The position numbers and the translations under genes were made by a program. Below, piece after piece: positions 8,049 through 14,932 of a stretch of DNA of 35,137 nucleotides. Below the pieces are notes generated by a model, which did not search any database, was not told the origin of the DNA, and worked only from the letters and a program-made list of their open reading frames with translations. Within the stretch, counting starts at the first letter, position 1, and every line of letters begins with the position of its first letter. The stretch spans positions 1 through 35,137 of the forward strand of contig JAFTKF010000059.1 in assembly GCA_017453405.1 (NCBI GenBank). Reading direction: 5' to 3'. This stretch comes from Clostridia bacterium. Its GTDB lineage: Bacteria; Bacillota; Clostridia; Oscillospirales; CAG-272.

Positions 8049-8076
8049 AAGAAAAAACGCAGGAAAGGACTTTTGT

Positions 8077-8775
8077 ATGACTGTCATTTCACTTTTTTCC
8101 AAGCTATGGGCAAAGCTGTTTCGCAAAAATAAGCGGCTGTTTTATATCAACGGTGCTGAAGCGCTGCCAAAGCCCCTCTCGCCCGAGGAGGAAGCGGCTC
8201 TGATCGAACGGATGGAGGAAGAGGATGCCGTGCGCGCCAAGCTGGTCGAACACAATCTCAGGCTGGTCGTCTATATCGCAAAAAAATTCGAAAACACAGG
8301 CGTGGGCATCGAAGATCTCATTTCGATCGGTACGATCGGACTTGTCAAGGCGATCAACACCTTTCGCCCCGAAAAAAATATCAAGCTTGCCACCTATGCC
8401 TCGCGCTGTATCGAAAATGAGATCTTAATGTTCTTGCGAAAGGGGCAGAACCTGCACGAGCTTTCTCTGGAAGAGCCACTGACGGGGGATAATGACGGCA
8501 ACGAGCTTTTGCTGTCCGACATTCTTGCTACCGACGATGAATCGGTCTTCAAGCAACTGGAAAGCGAGGAGGATCGCAAGATCCTGCACGCCGCCCTCAA
8601 TACCCTTGACGAGCGTGAGAAGATCATCATTTTCCTGCGCTTCGGCTTGATCGACGGCAAGGAAATGACCCAGAAGGAGGTTGCCGATCTGCTCGGCATC
8701 TCGCAATCCTACATATCCCGCCTTGAAAAAAAGATCATCGTGCGCCTTCGTGAGGAGATCGGTGACAAAATCTAG
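8077..8775 (+). CDS. sigE: RNA polymerase sporulation sigma factor sigma-E (pro-form)
   Basis: A 232-residue sigma-70 family factor. It closely follows Bacillus SigE (239 residues): EALPKPLS, then [32 protein letters not shown] and [16 protein letters not shown] (region 2), and EKTQ-like [24 protein letters not shown] (region 4.2 helix-turn-helix). These favour sigma-E over sigma-K. Sigma-E drives early mother-cell gene expression during endospore formation. The first 22 or so residues ([20 protein letters not shown]) resemble an amphipathic pro-sequence. In Bacillus that segment is removed by SpoIIGA, and the matching cleavage point here would fall near F22/Y23. The ATG at 8077 has AGGAAAGGA upstream. 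Neither spoIIGA nor sigG flanks the gene, unlike the usual order. The lexA SOS box starts 5 bases after its stop. Confidence 0.93.
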   Translation: MTVISLFSKLWAKLFRKNKRLFYINGAEALPKPLSPEEEAALIERMEEEDAVRAKLVEHNLRLVVYIAKKFENTGVGIEDLISIGTIGLVKAINTFRPEKNIKLATYASRCIENEILMFLRKGQNLHELSLEEPLTGDNDGNELLLSDILATDDESVFKQLESEEDRKILHAALNTLDEREKIIIFLRFGLIDGKEMTQKEVADLLGISQSYISRLEKKIIVRLREEIGDKI

Positions 8776-8780
8776 AAAAA

Positions 8781-8792
8781 GAACAGATGTTC
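8781..8792. promoter_or_regulatory. LexA binding site (SOS box)
   Basis: GAACAGATGTTC is a perfect match to the Gram-positive GAAC-N4-GTTC LexA box. It lies between sigE and lexA, 116 bases before the lexA start and 45 bases upstream of the predicted lexA -35 hexamer. Autoregulation of lexA is expected. Confidence 0.8.
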
Positions 8793-8837
8793 ACAAAATA
8801 TTTACATTTTCCCCTTCAAAAAAATCCGCACAAATGT

Positions 8838-8866
8838 TTGCTTTTTCGGTGAGTTTGTGGTACAAT
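8838..8866 (+). promoter_or_regulatory. Sigma-A promoter of lexA
   Basis: TTGCTT at 8838-8843, a 17-base spacer and TACAAT at 8861-8866 with TGG directly before it (extended -10). The lexA ATG follows 42 bases later. Confidence 0.75.
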
Positions 8867-8908
8867 GTAGTTGCTTGATCGTAACAATACCCACTTGTGG
8901 AGGAAACT

Positions 8909-9523
8909 ATGGAAAAGCTTACGTTAAAAGAACAAGAAATGTATGATTATATCTGTCAGGTGATCCGTCGCTCGGGCTATTCGCCCTCGGTCAGAGACAT
9001 TCAGGAAGCGCTCGGCATTAAGTCCACATCCACCGTGCACGCCTACCTTGACCGTCTGGAGCAGAAGGGTTATATCAAAAAGTCGCCCGGCAAGAGCCGC
9101 ACCATCCGCACCAGTGAGGTTGATTCGCACGTTACCAGCGAAACGGTGCACATCCCCTTGGTCGGTCAGGTTGCCGCAGGTACACCCATTCTCGCCGTCG
9201 AAAACATCGAGCGCCACATTGATTTTCAGTTTGCCGGCAGAACCTATAACCCCAACGATCTTTACGCCCTGCGAGTCAAGGGTGACAGTATGATCGAGGC
9301 AGGCATCCATTCGGGAGATATCATCATCGTCAAAAAGCAGGGCTATGCCGAAAACGGTCAGATGGTGGTCGCACTTTTGGAAGACGAAGCCACCGTCAAA
9401 ACCTTCTATAAGGAAAACGGTCATATTCGCCTGCAGCCCGAAAACAGCACGATGCAACCGATCATCGTCAAAGAGGTTATGATCCTCGGCAAGGTCATTG
9501 CCGCCATCAAATATTTCGAATGA
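8909..9523 (+). CDS. lexA: LexA repressor, SOS response regulator and S24 autoprotease
   Basis: A 204-residue protein of standard LexA length that binds SOS boxes as a dimer and cleaves itself when stimulated by RecA filaments. The N-terminal winged helix holds SPSVRDIQEALGIKSTSTVHAYLDRLEQKGYI. The cleavage bond is A90-G91 (QVAAGTP). The catalytic serine is S127 (KGDSMIE) and the catalytic lysine K164 (ATVKTFY). The ATG at 8909 is preferred over the in-frame GTG at 8897 because TGGAGGA overlaps the GTG and lies 5 bases before the ATG. An SOS box lies upstream. A membrane protein gene starts 7 bases after its stop and is probably co-transcribed. Fully intact by inspection. Confidence 0.97.
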   Translation: MEKLTLKEQEMYDYICQVIRRSGYSPSVRDIQEALGIKSTSTVHAYLDRLEQKGYIKKSPGKSRTIRTSEVDSHVTSETVHIPLVGQVAAGTPILAVENIERHIDFQFAGRTYNPNDLYALRVKGDSMIEAGIHSGDIIIVKKQGYAENGQMVVALLEDEATVKTFYKENGHIRLQPENSTMQPIIVKEVMILGKVIAAIKYFE

Positions 9524-9530
9524 GGCAAGT

Positions 9531-10292
9531 ATGAAACCGTCCAAGACCTATAATCCCTACGGACTTCTTGACAAGACCGCGCGCTTTCGTACCCTTTCGC
9601 GTATCGCTGTCTGGGGGGGCGCTGCGCTGAGCCTTGTTTTGTTTTTCGCGCTGTATCAGCTTCTGGTTGCCAACGGAGCACCCTCGTGGCTGTCACTTTG
9701 CGCGTATTATCTGTCCGAATGCGTATCGACCTCCTTTCTCTTTATCCTGCTTGCGCTCGCCGTCGTTACGGTCGCACGCGAGGAACACGCACTGCAAAAG
9801 CGTTTGGTCCTACAGGAGACGATCGCCCTTGTCGGGCTTTCCTTATGCCTTCGGATGCTGTTATACTATCTCACTGCGCTAATCGATCAGACACTTGATC
9901 TCGGGGGCTTCTATTTCAACGATGTCACACTGCAGTATCTCACGGAAGCGGGTGGCTTTCACTTCTTTATGGCAGTGCTGTCTGCCTTTTTCGGCATCGT
10001 TACGATGCTTTGTGTGCTTCTGATCACGTTATTTCTTGTCAAAAAGAGCTATCGGCAAACGAATCTGCGCGGCAGAGTATCAGACAGAATGAAAAAACTG
10101 CCCGTGATCGTGTATCTTGCGATCTCGACGGGCTTTGCGCTGATCAACACCGTGATGACGGTGATCGATATCGGCATTTCGGCAGACTTTTCGGTAATTT
10201 TCTCGCTACTGCTGCCCTATCTTGAAATCGCCCTGTTCACGCTGGTCGGCTATTATATCGTATCGCAAACCGTCTCTTATTTTGAAGACTGA
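9531..10292 (+). CDS. Six-segment membrane protein of unknown function, in the lexA operon
   Basis: A 253-residue integral membrane protein with hydrophobic segments at about 26-47, 58-82, 95-117, 145-170, 192-212 and 222-244. I recognise no family motif. A basic loop (KKSYRQTNLRGRVSDRMKK) between segments 4 and 5 should face the cytosol. The ATG at 9531 starts 7 bases after lexA, with only a weak TGAGG ribosome site that overlaps the lexA stop, which suggests translational coupling. A strong terminator follows, so lexA and this gene probably form a two-gene, LexA-controlled transcript. That would place it in the SOS regulon, which is inference. Confidence 0.75.
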   Translation: MKPSKTYNPYGLLDKTARFRTLSRIAVWGGAALSLVLFFALYQLLVANGAPSWLSLCAYYLSECVSTSFLFILLALAVVTVAREEHALQKRLVLQETIALVGLSLCLRMLLYYLTALIDQTLDLGGFYFNDVTLQYLTEAGGFHFFMAVLSAFFGIVTMLCVLLITLFLVKKSYRQTNLRGRVSDRMKKLPVIVYLAISTGFALINTVMTVIDIGISADFSVIFSLLLPYLEIALFTLVGYYIVSQTVSYFED

Positions 10293-10296
10293 CCGT

Positions 10297-10340
10297 ATCC
10301 CGATCTTACCTTTTTTGTAAGATCGGGATGTTTTATTTTC
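10297..10340 (+). terminator. Rho-independent terminator after the lexA operon
   Basis: A perfect 13-base stem (10297-10309 with 10317-10329), a 7-base loop and a TTTTATTTTC tail. Confidence 0.92.
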
Positions 10341-10367
10341 TCTTTCTGCAAAATCCTCCGCACGCAA

Positions 10368-10396
10368 TTGACAGCCACACCGTTTCGTGTTACAAT
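10368..10396 (+). promoter_or_regulatory. Sigma-A promoter of the two-component system
   Basis: A consensus TTGACA at 10368-10373, a 17-base spacer and TACAAT at 10391-10396 preceded by TGT. It is the closest to full consensus of the promoters seen here. Confidence 0.85.
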
Positions 10397-10434
10397 AAGA
10401 AAAAGCGTGCATTTTCCCACGAAAGGAGATCGTT

Positions 10435-11130
10435 ATGAAGAATCAAAAGCCGTATATTCTGATTGCGGATGACGACAGGGAGATCCGCGATGTTCTGACA
10501 CTGCTTCTGTCCTCCGAGGACTATACCACCCTTGCACTGGAAAGCGGCGAAGCCCTGCTTGACAAGGCAGAGAACGATGTTGATCTTTATATTCTCGATG
10601 TCAATATGCCCGGTCTTTCGGGATTTATGACTGCGGCAGAATTGCGCCGCCACTATGATTCACCTATCATTTTTCTCACCGCTTATTCGGGGGAATCCGA
10701 CAAGGTGATGGGCTTTTCGGTGGGGGCTGACGATTATATTGTCAAGCCTTTTTCGTCGGCAGAGCTTCTGATGCGTGTCAGAGCGATCCTCAGACGCCGC
10801 ACACCGAAGCCCGAGGACACTTTACCCCCTGCGAAAAACCGTCTGCCGCTCGGCGATCTGTTTCTTGACCTTGACAGCCAATCGGTTCTCAAAAACGGCG
10901 AGAGCATTCCGCTGACCCATACCGAGTTTTCGATCCTTGCCCTGCTTTTACAAAACCGCAAGCGGATCTTCTCGCCGGACAGCATTTATCAGGCGATCTG
11001 GAACGACAACGCCGTGGGGGATGCCGCCATTATGGTGCACATCAAAAACATCCGCAAAAAGCTGGGCGACGATTCGAGAAACCCTGTGTATATCAAGACC
11101 GCGTGGGGAAGGGGGTATTACGTTGACTGA
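10435..11130 (+). CDS. OmpR/VanR-family response regulator
   Basis: A 231-residue two-domain regulator. The receiver domain (about 7-118) has the acidic pair D12/D13, the phospho-acceptor D55 (LYILDVNMPG), T82 (FLTAY) and K104 (DDYIVKPF). The C-terminal winged helix-turn-helix (about 135-231) shows LTHTEFSILALLLQN and the typical ending IKTAWGRGYYVD. It should bind direct DNA repeats as a dimer when phosphorylated by the kinase encoded directly downstream. Three TCTTTAGAA repeats downstream of that kinase gene are a candidate target. The ATG at 10435 has GAAAGGAG upstream. Its last 8 bases overlap the kinase gene. Closest to the VanR type. The stimulus is unknown. Confidence 0.93.
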   Translation: MKNQKPYILIADDDREIRDVLTLLLSSEDYTTLALESGEALLDKAENDVDLYILDVNMPGLSGFMTAAELRRHYDSPIIFLTAYSGESDKVMGFSVGADDYIVKPFSSAELLMRVRAILRRRTPKPEDTLPPAKNRLPLGDLFLDLDSQSVLKNGESIPLTHTEFSILALLLQNRKRIFSPDSIYQAIWNDNAVGDAAIMVHIKNIRKKLGDDSRNPVYIKTAWGRGYYVD

Positions 11131-12166
11131 AAAAACCGCTAACCAAGGCGGCAAAACGCGCCGTCTTTCGCGCGAGATTTTTGGCATTTTTGCGATATCC
11201 CTGATTTTCAGTATCATTTTATATCTCTTTCTTTCCTTGTTCGGCGCGGCGGCGGTGCAAGCCTTTCTCGCGTTATGGGGCATCACACCGGATGAAACCG
11301 ACCTGTACCGCATAAACGGCTCGGTGTTCGGCATCAGTCTCGCGCTGACAGCAGGCTTTTTCATCCTGCTGTTTCTCATCCTGCTCGGAGAACGCCTTGC
11401 CTACATCCGCACGATCATACAGGGGATCGAGGCGCTCAGCGAAGGCAAATTGGAGCACCGTCTGCCCATTGAGGGTAATAACGAGCTGACACGGCTTGCC
11501 GAGGCGGTCAATTATCTGGCGGCAGAGGAAGAGGCGATCAAAGCGGAAGAAAAACGCCTCAGCGAGGACCGCGAGGAATTGATCCGCACCCTCTCGCACG
11601 ACATCCGCACCCCCCTGACCGCACTGATCGGCTATACCGAGCTGTTTCGTACCAAAGAAAGTCCTTCAAAAGAAGAGCTTTCCGACTATCTTCTGCTGGT
11701 ACACCGCAAGGCAAACGAGATCCGTGAGATCAGCGACATTCTCTTGGACGGCAGTAAGCGCAGTCTTGAATATTTTGACAGCGCCCGCCTTCTGATGACA
11801 ATGCTCGCGGAGGAATTCGAAGAAGCCCTTCAGAAAGAGTTTTCTCTCAAGGTCGACCTCTCGGGCTGTACGGATTTTCCCGCAAGCCTTGATGTGCAGG
11901 AATTGCGCCGCATTTTTGATAATCTGATCACCAATGTGCAAAAATACGCCGATCCTCAAAGCCCTGTATGCCTGTCGATCCAAAAATCCGCCAAGGGGAT
12001 CGTGATCCGCGAAACCAACGCCATCGCCGAGCGCCAATCGGGACAAAGCGGCTACCGTATGGGGCTGAACAGCATTCGCCGCATTGCACAAAGCTACGGC
12101 GGAGATGTCCGTATCGAAAACGACGGCAAGCAGTTTGCCATTACCGTTACACTTTCCGATGTTTGA
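11123..12166 (+). CDS. Sensor histidine kinase (VanS-like), TTG start
   Basis: A 347-residue membrane kinase. Two transmembrane segments (about 18-40 and 68-90) enclose a short external loop of under 30 residues. A HAMP-like linker runs to about 140, then the dimerisation domain with phospho-acceptor H159 (LSHDIRTPLTALIGY). The ATPase domain has the N box (FDNLITNVQKYA) and a G2-like GYRMGLNSIRRIAQSYGG. The usual DxGxG of the G1 box is missing: that stretch reads IRETNAIAERQ, and the ATP lid is short, as in some VanS-like and GHKL kinases. The TTG at 11123 is the best start. GAAGGGGG lies 7 bases upstream, and it overlaps the regulator stop by 8 bases. No ATG is available before the first membrane segment. 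Confidence 0.88.
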   Translation: MTEKTANQGGKTRRLSREIFGIFAISLIFSIILYLFLSLFGAAAVQAFLALWGITPDETDLYRINGSVFGISLALTAGFFILLFLILLGERLAYIRTIIQGIEALSEGKLEHRLPIEGNNELTRLAEAVNYLAAEEEAIKAEEKRLSEDREELIRTLSHDIRTPLTALIGYTELFRTKESPSKEELSDYLLLVHRKANEIREISDILLDGSKRSLEYFDSARLLMTMLAEEFEEALQKEFSLKVDLSGCTDFPASLDVQELRRIFDNLITNVQKYADPQSPVCLSIQKSAKGIVIRETNAIAERQSGQSGYRMGLNSIRRIAQSYGGDVRIENDGKQFAITVTLSDV

Positions 12167-12170
12167 GAAA

Positions 12171-12212
12171 TCTTTAGAATTCTTTAGAATTTCCTGCGAA
12201 ATTTCTTTAGAA
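12171..12212 (+). promoter_or_regulatory. Three direct repeats of TCTTTAGAA, candidate response-regulator site
   Basis: TCTTTAGAAT occurs at 12171-12180 and again immediately at 12181-12190, and TCTTTAGAA at 12204-12212. The spacings of 10 and 23 bases place all copies roughly on one DNA face. The last copy lies just before an extended -10 (TGC-TATTCT, 12221-12226) whose -35 position is poor, as at activator-dependent promoters. OmpR-family regulators typically bind such repeats. Confidence 0.55.
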
Positions 12213-12217
12213 AGCTA

Positions 12218-12226
12218 TGCTATTCT
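12218..12226 (+). promoter_or_regulatory. Extended -10 promoter element of the small membrane protein gene
   Basis: TATTCT at 12221-12226 with TGC directly before it. The -35 position (about 12198-12203) shows no TTGACA-like hexamer. The gene start is at 12278. Confidence 0.55.
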
Positions 12227-12277
12227 ATAGTCACCAAAGGCAAATACCCAATCAAAAACAGAAAGTGAGGACATTCT

Positions 12278-12616
12278 ATGTTGAATTCATTAGATCTTTT
12301 GGTAATCGTTTTTATGGGGCTGATCGCTCTGACACTGTTTTCTCTCGCCCTGCTCTTTTTCCTCCGCAACAAAAAGGCGAAAAAGGTGTTCTTCTATATC
12401 ACAATCGCACTCGCCGTATACCTTTCCACCGTCGCCTTCCGCATCAGCTCAGGACTTTTCTTCGTGCAAACCGTTCTGTCCTTTGTAACAGCAGGTGCCG
12501 CCATCGCCGCACTGGTGCTGGAGCGCGTCAGCAAGGGGAATGAAAAGCTCTTCCTTCTCGCGCGGATCATCTCCTCCTGTGCACTCATTCTCGCACTCCT
12601 GAACGCGATCCTTTAA
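12278..12616 (+). CDS. Small hydrophobic membrane protein of unknown function
   Basis: A 112-residue protein that is almost entirely hydrophobic, with about four membrane segments (near 7-30, 37-56, 60-82 and 91-110) and a short basic loop RNKKAKK after the first. I recognise no family. The ATG at 12278 has GTGAGG 7 bases upstream. It begins 111 bases after the histidine kinase and has its own promoter with three upstream direct repeats, so it is a likely target of the adjacent two-component system, by inference from position. No conserved catalytic residues are visible. It could be an envelope-stress or antimicrobial-resistance accessory protein, but nothing in the sequence proves that. Confidence 0.7.
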   Translation: MLNSLDLLVIVFMGLIALTLFSLALLFFLRNKKAKKVFFYITIALAVYLSTVAFRISSGLFFVQTVLSFVTAGAAIAALVLERVSKGNEKLFLLARIISSCALILALLNAIL

Positions 12617-12636
12617 CACGAGCTTTGATCGCAAGC

Positions 12637-12660
12637 ATCCAACACGGTTCTTTGTTGGAT
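12637..12660 (+). other. Small hairpin downstream of the membrane protein gene
   Basis: ATCCAACA (12637-12644) pairs with TGTTGGAT (12653-12660) around an 8-base loop. No T-tract follows, so it is probably a 3' UTR structure rather than the terminator itself. Confidence 0.35.
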
Positions 12661-12685
12661 TTAACGGAGATATCACTAATACACA

Positions 12686-12730
12686 CCTCGGCAGAGAGAA
12701 AGATCATTTTCTCTCTGCCGAGGTTTTGTT
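12686..12730 (+). terminator. Strong rho-independent terminator
   Basis: A perfect 16-base stem (12686-12701 with 12708-12723), a 6-base loop, then TTTTGTT. It ends the two-component and small membrane protein region. Confidence 0.93.
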
Positions 12731-12750
12731 ATAATCGGACTAATAAAAAA

Positions 12751-12808
12751 GCCTCTCCCCTCGGGAGAGGTGGCGGCACAGCCGACGGAGAGGGGAGCAA
12801 CGAGGGGA
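12751..12808. repeat. Dispersed palindromic repeat of gut-Clostridia type
   Basis: The block starts GCCTCTCCC-CTC-GGGAGAGGTGGC, continues with a small GGC...GCC hairpin and ends GACGGAGAGGGG. The first hairpin (12752-12759 with 12763-12770) is perfect, and the end of the block is complementary to its start. From memory, this GCCTC...GAGGTGGC...GACGGAG plan matches a very abundant intergenic repeat in Faecalibacterium-like genomes. Only one copy is in this window. Confidence 0.6.
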
Positions 12809-12816
12809 AACGTGTG

Positions 12817-12901
12817 AAAAATGCCCACTCACCCGCTTGCGTGGAAATGTCATTCACTCTCCACACGCCGCTTCGGTGTGTATCTTTAAGGGGGCATTTT
12901 T
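12817..12901. repeat. Inverted-repeat-bounded structured block of unknown function
   Basis: AAAAATGCCC (12817-12826) and GGGCATTTTT (12892-12901) are perfect 10-base inverted repeats about 65 bases apart. Inside, GTGGA (12841-12845) pairs with TCCAC (12860-12864), and a CGCTTCGGTGTG hairpin-like segment follows. The right arm ends in a T-run, so the whole could be a structured RNA with a terminator or a second mobile palindromic element. No open reading frame of note lies within it. Confidence 0.35.
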
Positions 12902-13161
12902 TCGGTGCTTTGCCCCTACCGTGTGTGGGGTAAACTTCTTGTGAATTCTCCGATACGGACAATACCCACGCCAGAGAGGTGCTTTTGTGTCAGGACTTCA
13001 TAAAAATGCACGGCAAAGGGTAGAAATTTCGGATCAATTTTTGTTAAAAGTGGCAAAATTAGTAGCAAAAGTACCAAAGAGCAGCCTTCGAATTCGGTGA
13101 AAACCACCAATTTTTTGTCGAATTTTTTTAATATTTTCTTCATTGAAACGACAAGTTCCCC
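12902..13161. other. Remainder of the long intergenic region, no gene seen
   Basis: The gene-free stretch 12617-13241 is the only one above 300 bases. After the repeat blocks, this part becomes AT-rich towards the next promoter. A short CCCC...GGGG hairpin lies near 12913-12930. The minus-strand open frames here have no ribosome site and no recognisable motif, and I regard them as chance. Confidence 0.5.
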
Positions 13162-13190
13162 TTGCAAAGTGCGAATGGGCGTGGTATAAT
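13162..13190 (+). promoter_or_regulatory. Sigma-A promoter of the glycogen operon
   Basis: TTGCAA at 13162-13167, a 17-base spacer and a perfect TATAAT at 13185-13190 preceded by TGG. The first start codon lies about 50 bases further on. It probably drives the GlgB-like gene, glgC, glgD and glgA. Confidence 0.85.
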
Positions 13191-13241
13191 AAATTATCAT
13201 AGTCGATAACTATGCGTATTTGTGAAGGGAGTGTGCAAAAA

Positions 13242-14909
13242 ATGGTCAGGACAGAGCGTTTTCCCTTGGCAAGCGGCACACTGACTGCCCTTGGCGACCT
13301 ATGTGACTTTCCCTTCAAGCTTCACACCTATCTCGGCGTTCATCGCACCGATACCGACACTTCGCGCACCTATACCTTTCGTTATTTTGCGCCCTCTGCC
13401 ACGGCAGTCTACCTCGTTTCGGATTTTCTTTCGTGGGAAAACGGCAAGCGTATGACCCGCCTTGCAAGCGGTGTTTGGGAGCTCACTCTCACAAGCGAGC
13501 GCTCCTTGGAGGGGGCAAGCTACAAATACAAGGTCTATCGGGAAACGGTCTCTGACTACTGCTCCGACCCCTATGCCACACGCGAGGAGGGGCGCGGGGG
13601 CTATGCCTCCCTGATCGCGACCGAAGCGCCCGTCTGTACCGATTCGGCGGCGTGGGAAGCCCACCGCAGGGCGCAAGGCAAAAAGCCCCTTCATTTTCTT
13701 GAGGTGTCCTTGACCTCTCTCGTGACCAAAAAGAATCGCCTGCCCTATGAGGAAGGCGCTGCCTATCGCTATGACGAGCTTGCCCGTGCGCTTACGGTCT
13801 ATGCCAAGAGCACCGGCTATACGCACGTTAAGCTTTTGTCACCCTCACTGTTTGAGAAGAATTCCCTCTTTGCGCCCGCACCCCGTCACGGCACACCCGA
13901 TGACTATGCCGCCTGCCTTTCGTATCTGCATCAGAACGGCATCGGCACGATCCTCGCCCTGCCCCTGCCGCACACCGAAGAGGATGCCTGCCGCGTGCTT
14001 GCGGCAAGCGACTTTATGCTTTCCCACTATCCGATCGACGGGCTGTGGTTTGAAGCACCTATGGACGGGCAGGACGGACAGATGTCCACAGACACACTGT
14101 TTTCTGCCTTTTGCAGTCTGCAAAAACGCTATCCTCACGCGATCTTCGGCTGTGACTGCACAGAATCACCGGAGAGCGTAAACAATCTCGCAATACCCGA
14201 GGGTTTTCTTGTGCGGCACACGCACACGGAGGATGTTCTGACCGATCATCTTGCCCTGCCGCCCGCACTTCGTGCGAAGGATCAGGAGCGTTTGATCGAT
14301 GCGCTTGTATCACAAGCCCTCGCCTCACAGTCAAAGCGTTTGACCAGAGGAGGCAAGGAATCCCTGATGATGCGGTTTTTTGGAAGCTATGAGCAGAAAT
14401 TTTCCGAAAACCGTCTGTATCATATGATGCTGATCGCATCGGGCAGTCCAAAGCTTTCGTTTATGCTGGCATCCCTTGCGCCCTTTCGCCCGTGGCAGGA
14501 CTCGCTTTTGCCCGAATGGTATATGGCAGACTTCAAGCTTCACCGCGCGCACCGTCGCTTCATCCGCGCACTGAATCGCTTTTATCTCAGTACACCGCTT
14601 CTGTGGGATGAAAAAACCGCAATCACCTGCCACCACAAAGATCCCGAGCGGAATGTTTTTTCCCTGAAGCGAAAGAATAAGGATGGGGAGTTGCTTTTTA
14701 TTTTCAACTGCTCCGACACCTTATATACCGACTATACCCTTCCCGCCGCGCATACGGCGTACCGCGAATGCTTCTCCTCGGATGAAGAAAGCTTTGCCGG
14801 GGAAGGCTATGTCAACCGCCTTGCCATTCCTTGCACGGATGCGGGGCTTACCTTGAATCTTGCACCGCTGTCTGCGGTGATCTTAGAACCGAATCCATAC
14901 AAAATCTAA
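13242..14909 (+). CDS. Degenerate GlgB-like protein (GH13 fold without catalytic residues)
   Basis: A 555-residue relative of glycogen branching enzyme. A CBM48-like domain (about 40-125; [21 protein letters not shown]) is followed by a reduced GH13 barrel ([11 protein letters not shown] 192-201; [34 protein letters not shown]) and a C-terminal beta domain ending in PLSAVILEP. The four GH13 motifs are ruined. The DWVPAHF-type region I reads LALPLPH. The nucleophile region GLRVDAV reads GLWFEAP (Arg to Trp, Asp to Glu at 271). The AEEST region reads GCDCTE. The SHDE region near 380 reads GSYE. True GlgB is longer, usually above 600 residues. It should therefore be inactive as a branching enzyme and may bind glucan or act as a scaffold or regulator. 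The ATG at 13242 is preferred over 13212 because GAAGGGAG precedes it. It leads the glgCDA operon, 23 bases before glgC. An alternative is a divergent active GH13. Confidence 0.75.
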   Translation: MVRTERFPLASGTLTALGDLCDFPFKLHTYLGVHRTDTDTSRTYTFRYFAPSATAVYLVSDFLSWENGKRMTRLASGVWELTLTSERSLEGASYKYKVYRETVSDYCSDPYATREEGRGGYASLIATEAPVCTDSAAWEAHRRAQGKKPLHFLEVSLTSLVTKKNRLPYEEGAAYRYDELARALTVYAKSTGYTHVKLLSPSLFEKNSLFAPAPRHGTPDDYAACLSYLHQNGIGTILALPLPHTEEDACRVLAASDFMLSHYPIDGLWFEAPMDGQDGQMSTDTLFSAFCSLQKRYPHAIFGCDCTESPESVNNLAIPEGFLVRHTHTEDVLTDHLALPPALRAKDQERLIDALVSQALASQSKRLTRGGKESLMMRFFGSYEQKFSENRLYHMMLIASGSPKLSFMLASLAPFRPWQDSLLPEWYMADFKLHRAHRRFIRALNRFYLSTPLLWDEKTAITCHHKDPERNVFSLKRKNKDGELLFIFNCSDTLYTDYTLPAAHTAYRECFSSDEESFAGEGYVNRLAIPCTDAGLTLNLAPLSAVILEPNPYKI

Positions 14910-14932
14910 CATTACTATATCTGGGGGTAATT

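Noticed and set aside
7963-8077. Spo0A box upstream of sigE
   Set aside because: Only TTTGTC matches the TTTGTCGAAAA-type consensus, followed by ATACC. That is too weak to call.
12916-13318. Minus-strand open frames in the long intergenic region
   Set aside because: They overlap the glycogen promoter, lack ribosome sites and show low-complexity basic and hydrophobic composition without motifs.
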